Under the pieces are notes generated by a model. The model worked only from the letters and a program-made list of their open reading frames with translations. It made no database searches and was not told where the DNA came from. Positions 31,622-33,225 of a stretch of 33,225 nt of DNA are shown here, piece by piece. Origin of the DNA: Christensenella sp. UBA6406. GTDB taxonomy: Bacteria; Bacillota; Clostridia; Christensenellales; UBA1242. A program made the position numbers and the translations under genes. Within the stretch, counting starts at the first letter, position 1. Each line of letters starts with the position of its first letter. Location: the NCBI GenBank assembly GCA_002438625.1, contig DJPS01000014.1:1670-34894 (forward strand), given 5' to 3'.

Positions 31622-32905
31622 GTGCAAATTAAGCGTGATAATTATTTAAATGCATTAATAATAAGGAAACATAATTCATTAATTAAGGTTATAACGGGGA
31701 TGAGGCGGTGCGGAAAGTCTTATTTATTGAACACGCTTTTTTATAATCATTTGATTGAAAGTGGGGTTAAGGAAAGTCATATAATAAGATTTGCATTTGA
31801 TTCTGCTGATGATTTGGCGTTGATTGGGGAAGATTTGCTTAAAGTTGTAGAAAGTGGCAAAAAGGTTGATGCGAATAAGTTTATAGAATATATAAATAAT
31901 CAAATTAAAGATAATGAAATGCATTATTTGCTTTTGGACGAAGTGCAAAATTTGGGAGCATTTGAATATGTGCTTAATGGATATCTAAGGAAAAGTAATG
32001 TAGATGTTTATGTTGCGGGGAGCAATGCTAAGTTTTTGTCTAAGGATGTAATCACGGAATTTGCGGGGCGTGGTGATGAAATTAAAATTTTGCCTTTATC
32101 ATTTGCGGAGTTTATGGCGGTTTATGAAGGTGAGAAAGCGGAAGGGTTGCAAGAGTATATGACATTTGGTGGTTTGCCATTTGTTGTGGGGTTAAGGAGT
32201 GATGAGCAAAAGATTGAATATTTAAAAAATCTTTTTACAGAGACATATATCAAGGACATAAAGGTGCGATATAGGTTGAGGAAGAACAATGCGGAGTTGG
32301 GCGAAATTTTGAATATTTTATCTTCTTCTATTGGTTCGCTTACAAATCCTACAAAACTTAGCAACACAGTTAAAACGGTAAAAAATGTGGCAATAAGCAA
32401 AGGGACAATAGAGAAATACATTGAATATGTTAAAGATTCATTTTTGATAGATGAAGCAAAGCAATATGATATAAAGGGGAAGAAATACATTAACAGTCCT
32501 AAAAAATATTATTTTGCCGATTTAGGGCTTAGAAATGCAAGGATAGATTTTAGGCAATTAGAAGAAACGCATTCAATGGAAAATGTGATTTTTAACGAGT
32601 TGAAAGTGCGTGGTTTTAATGTGGATGTGGGCGTTGTTGAGATAAGGGAGAACGGCGTAAGAAAAAGGCTTGAAATTGATTTTGTTGCAAATAAAGGTTT
32701 TAATAGATATTATATTCAATCTGCCTTATCTATGCCAACTATGGAAAAGGAAAGGCAAGAGCAAAGGTCGCTAACCAAAGTTGATGATTCATTTAAAAAA
32801 ATTATTGTAACTGGTGGTTTCACAAGGCAACATTACAACGAGCAAGGCATTTTAATTATAAATATATATGATTTCCTTTTAAATCCAAATAGTTTATCAA
32901 TTTAA
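31622..32905 (+). CDS. AAA_14/DUF4143 ATP-binding protein
   Basis: A 427-residue protein with an AAA_14 ATPase domain and a C-terminal DUF4143. Walker A is GMRRCGKS (about 26-33), Walker B LLLDEVQN (about 103-110), and sensor 1 VAGSNAKFLS with an RGD nearby (AGRGDEI), all as in the family. DUF4143 starts near 195 (FTETYIKDI), continues with a helix-turn-helix-like part (ISKGTIEKYIEYVKDSFLI), and ends in a PD-(D/E)xK-like segment (KRLEIDFVANKG...YYIQ). Many bacteria carry several copies; the function is unknown, with suggested links to NTP-driven DNA transactions. The start is GTG 31622 after GGTGG. It begins just beyond islands 3 and 4, and has its own promoter and terminator. Confidence 0.9.
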   Translation: MQIKRDNYLNALIIRKHNSLIKVITGMRRCGKSYLLNTLFYNHLIESGVKESHIIRFAFDSADDLALIGEDLLKVVESGKKVDANKFIEYINNQIKDNEMHYLLLDEVQNLGAFEYVLNGYLRKSNVDVYVAGSNAKFLSKDVITEFAGRGDEIKILPLSFAEFMAVYEGEKAEGLQEYMTFGGLPFVVGLRSDEQKIEYLKNLFTETYIKDIKVRYRLRKNNAELGEILNILSSSIGSLTNPTKLSNTVKTVKNVAISKGTIEKYIEYVKDSFLIDEAKQYDIKGKKYINSPKKYYFADLGLRNARIDFRQLEETHSMENVIFNELKVRGFNVDVGVVEIRENGVRKRLEIDFVANKGFNRYYIQSALSMPTMEKERQEQRSLTKVDDSFKKIIVTGGFTRQHYNEQGILIINIYDFLLNPNSLSI

Positions 32906-32950
32906 TCTATTTTAAAAATGCAAAATGTAGCAAATTATAAAAATTAAACG

Positions 32951-32996
32951 GGCTAAGGTTTGGGCTTTAAAATGCTTGTGCCTTAGTCTTTTTTTG
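32951..32996 (+). terminator. AAA_14 gene terminator
   Basis: GGCTAAGG (32951-32958) with CCTTAGTC (32981-32988), one G-U pair, then seven T. Confidence 0.8.
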
Positions 32997-33154
32997 TTTG
33001 CTATGACGTTGTCTTTAATTGAATAAATTTTATTTAATCATTTAATCATTTTATAAATTTATCAATTTAAGTTTTTTGCCTTATTTTTTAGTGTTTTTCT
33101 GCCTTTTAAAAAATATTTTCTAAAAAAAAGTGGCTAAAAAATGGCAGGGTTGTG

Positions 33155-33225
33155 TTCGTTTTTTGAAATTGTGTGGTAAAATATAGGTGCGGGATAAGTG
33201 GAAAGAGTTAGGCTCTTTCTGTTTT
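33155..33225 (+). promoter_or_regulatory. Promoter-like site and stem-loop at the window edge
   Basis: TTCGTT (33155-33160), 16 bases, TAAAAT (33177-33182), then a perfect stem GAAAGAG (33201-33207) and CTCTTTC (33213-33219) with TGTTTT. It could be a leader attenuator of a gene beyond the window or a tiny RNA; the edge prevents a decision. The rest of 32997-33154 is AT-rich with nothing seen. Confidence 0.35.

Overview
This is a chromosomal stretch from an AT-rich, Firmicutes-type (Bacillota) bacterium, most likely an uncultured clostridial lineage. The evidence is the cluster rpmH-rnpA-yidD-yidC-jag, the AddAB recombination nuclease in place of RecBCD, a ybaB-recR pair, clear AGGAGG ribosome sites and sigma-A promoters. 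The standard genetic code fits. TAA ends nearly every gene, TAG ends two and TGA only one (yidD). No tRNA, rRNA, CRISPR array, transposase or phage gene was found. I cannot name the genus.

Layout. 1-345: GC-rich repeat island. 698-2997: a Rho-like protein without its P-loop, RNA polymerase omega and a small unknown protein. 3191-4775: a divergent CYTH-like protein (minus strand) and an unknown protein. 5065-9760: rpmH, rnpA, yidD, yidC, jag and lysS, a translation and membrane-insertion block that in many Firmicutes lies by the origin; dnaA, mnmE and mnmG are not here. 9811-11745: a possible attenuator with a five-codon micro-ORF, a 25-codon ORF, a DUF1828-like protein, and a divergent GT4 glycosyltransferase. 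12112-14308: ybaB, recR and a HAD phosphatase. 14615-22297: addB and addA. 22394-24366: Fic and DinD, an accessory stress or defence-like pair. 24530-24905: second GC-rich island. 25321-30471: a three-TM protein with a long coiled coil and Tyr-rich repeats, a DUF1858 protein with a 16-cysteine acidic tail, TspO (minus) and a two-TM pilin-like protein. 30582-31340: two more GC-rich islands. 31622-32905: an AAA_14/DUF4143 ATPase.

How it works together. The central part is housekeeping: ribosome protein, tRNA processing, membrane insertion, lysyl-tRNA charging and double-strand-break repair (AddAB, with RecR in gap repair). The parts flanked by GC-rich islands carry lineage-specific or accessory genes. 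The most unusual items are the Rho homologue with lost ATPase motifs, the modular G-rich islands (about 60-65% GC by eye in an about 30% GC background), the Tyr-repeat membrane protein, and the DUF1858 protein with a metallothionein-like tail. Most transcription units have a recognisable N16-N18 promoter and a stem-loop terminator, so operon limits can be read with fair confidence.
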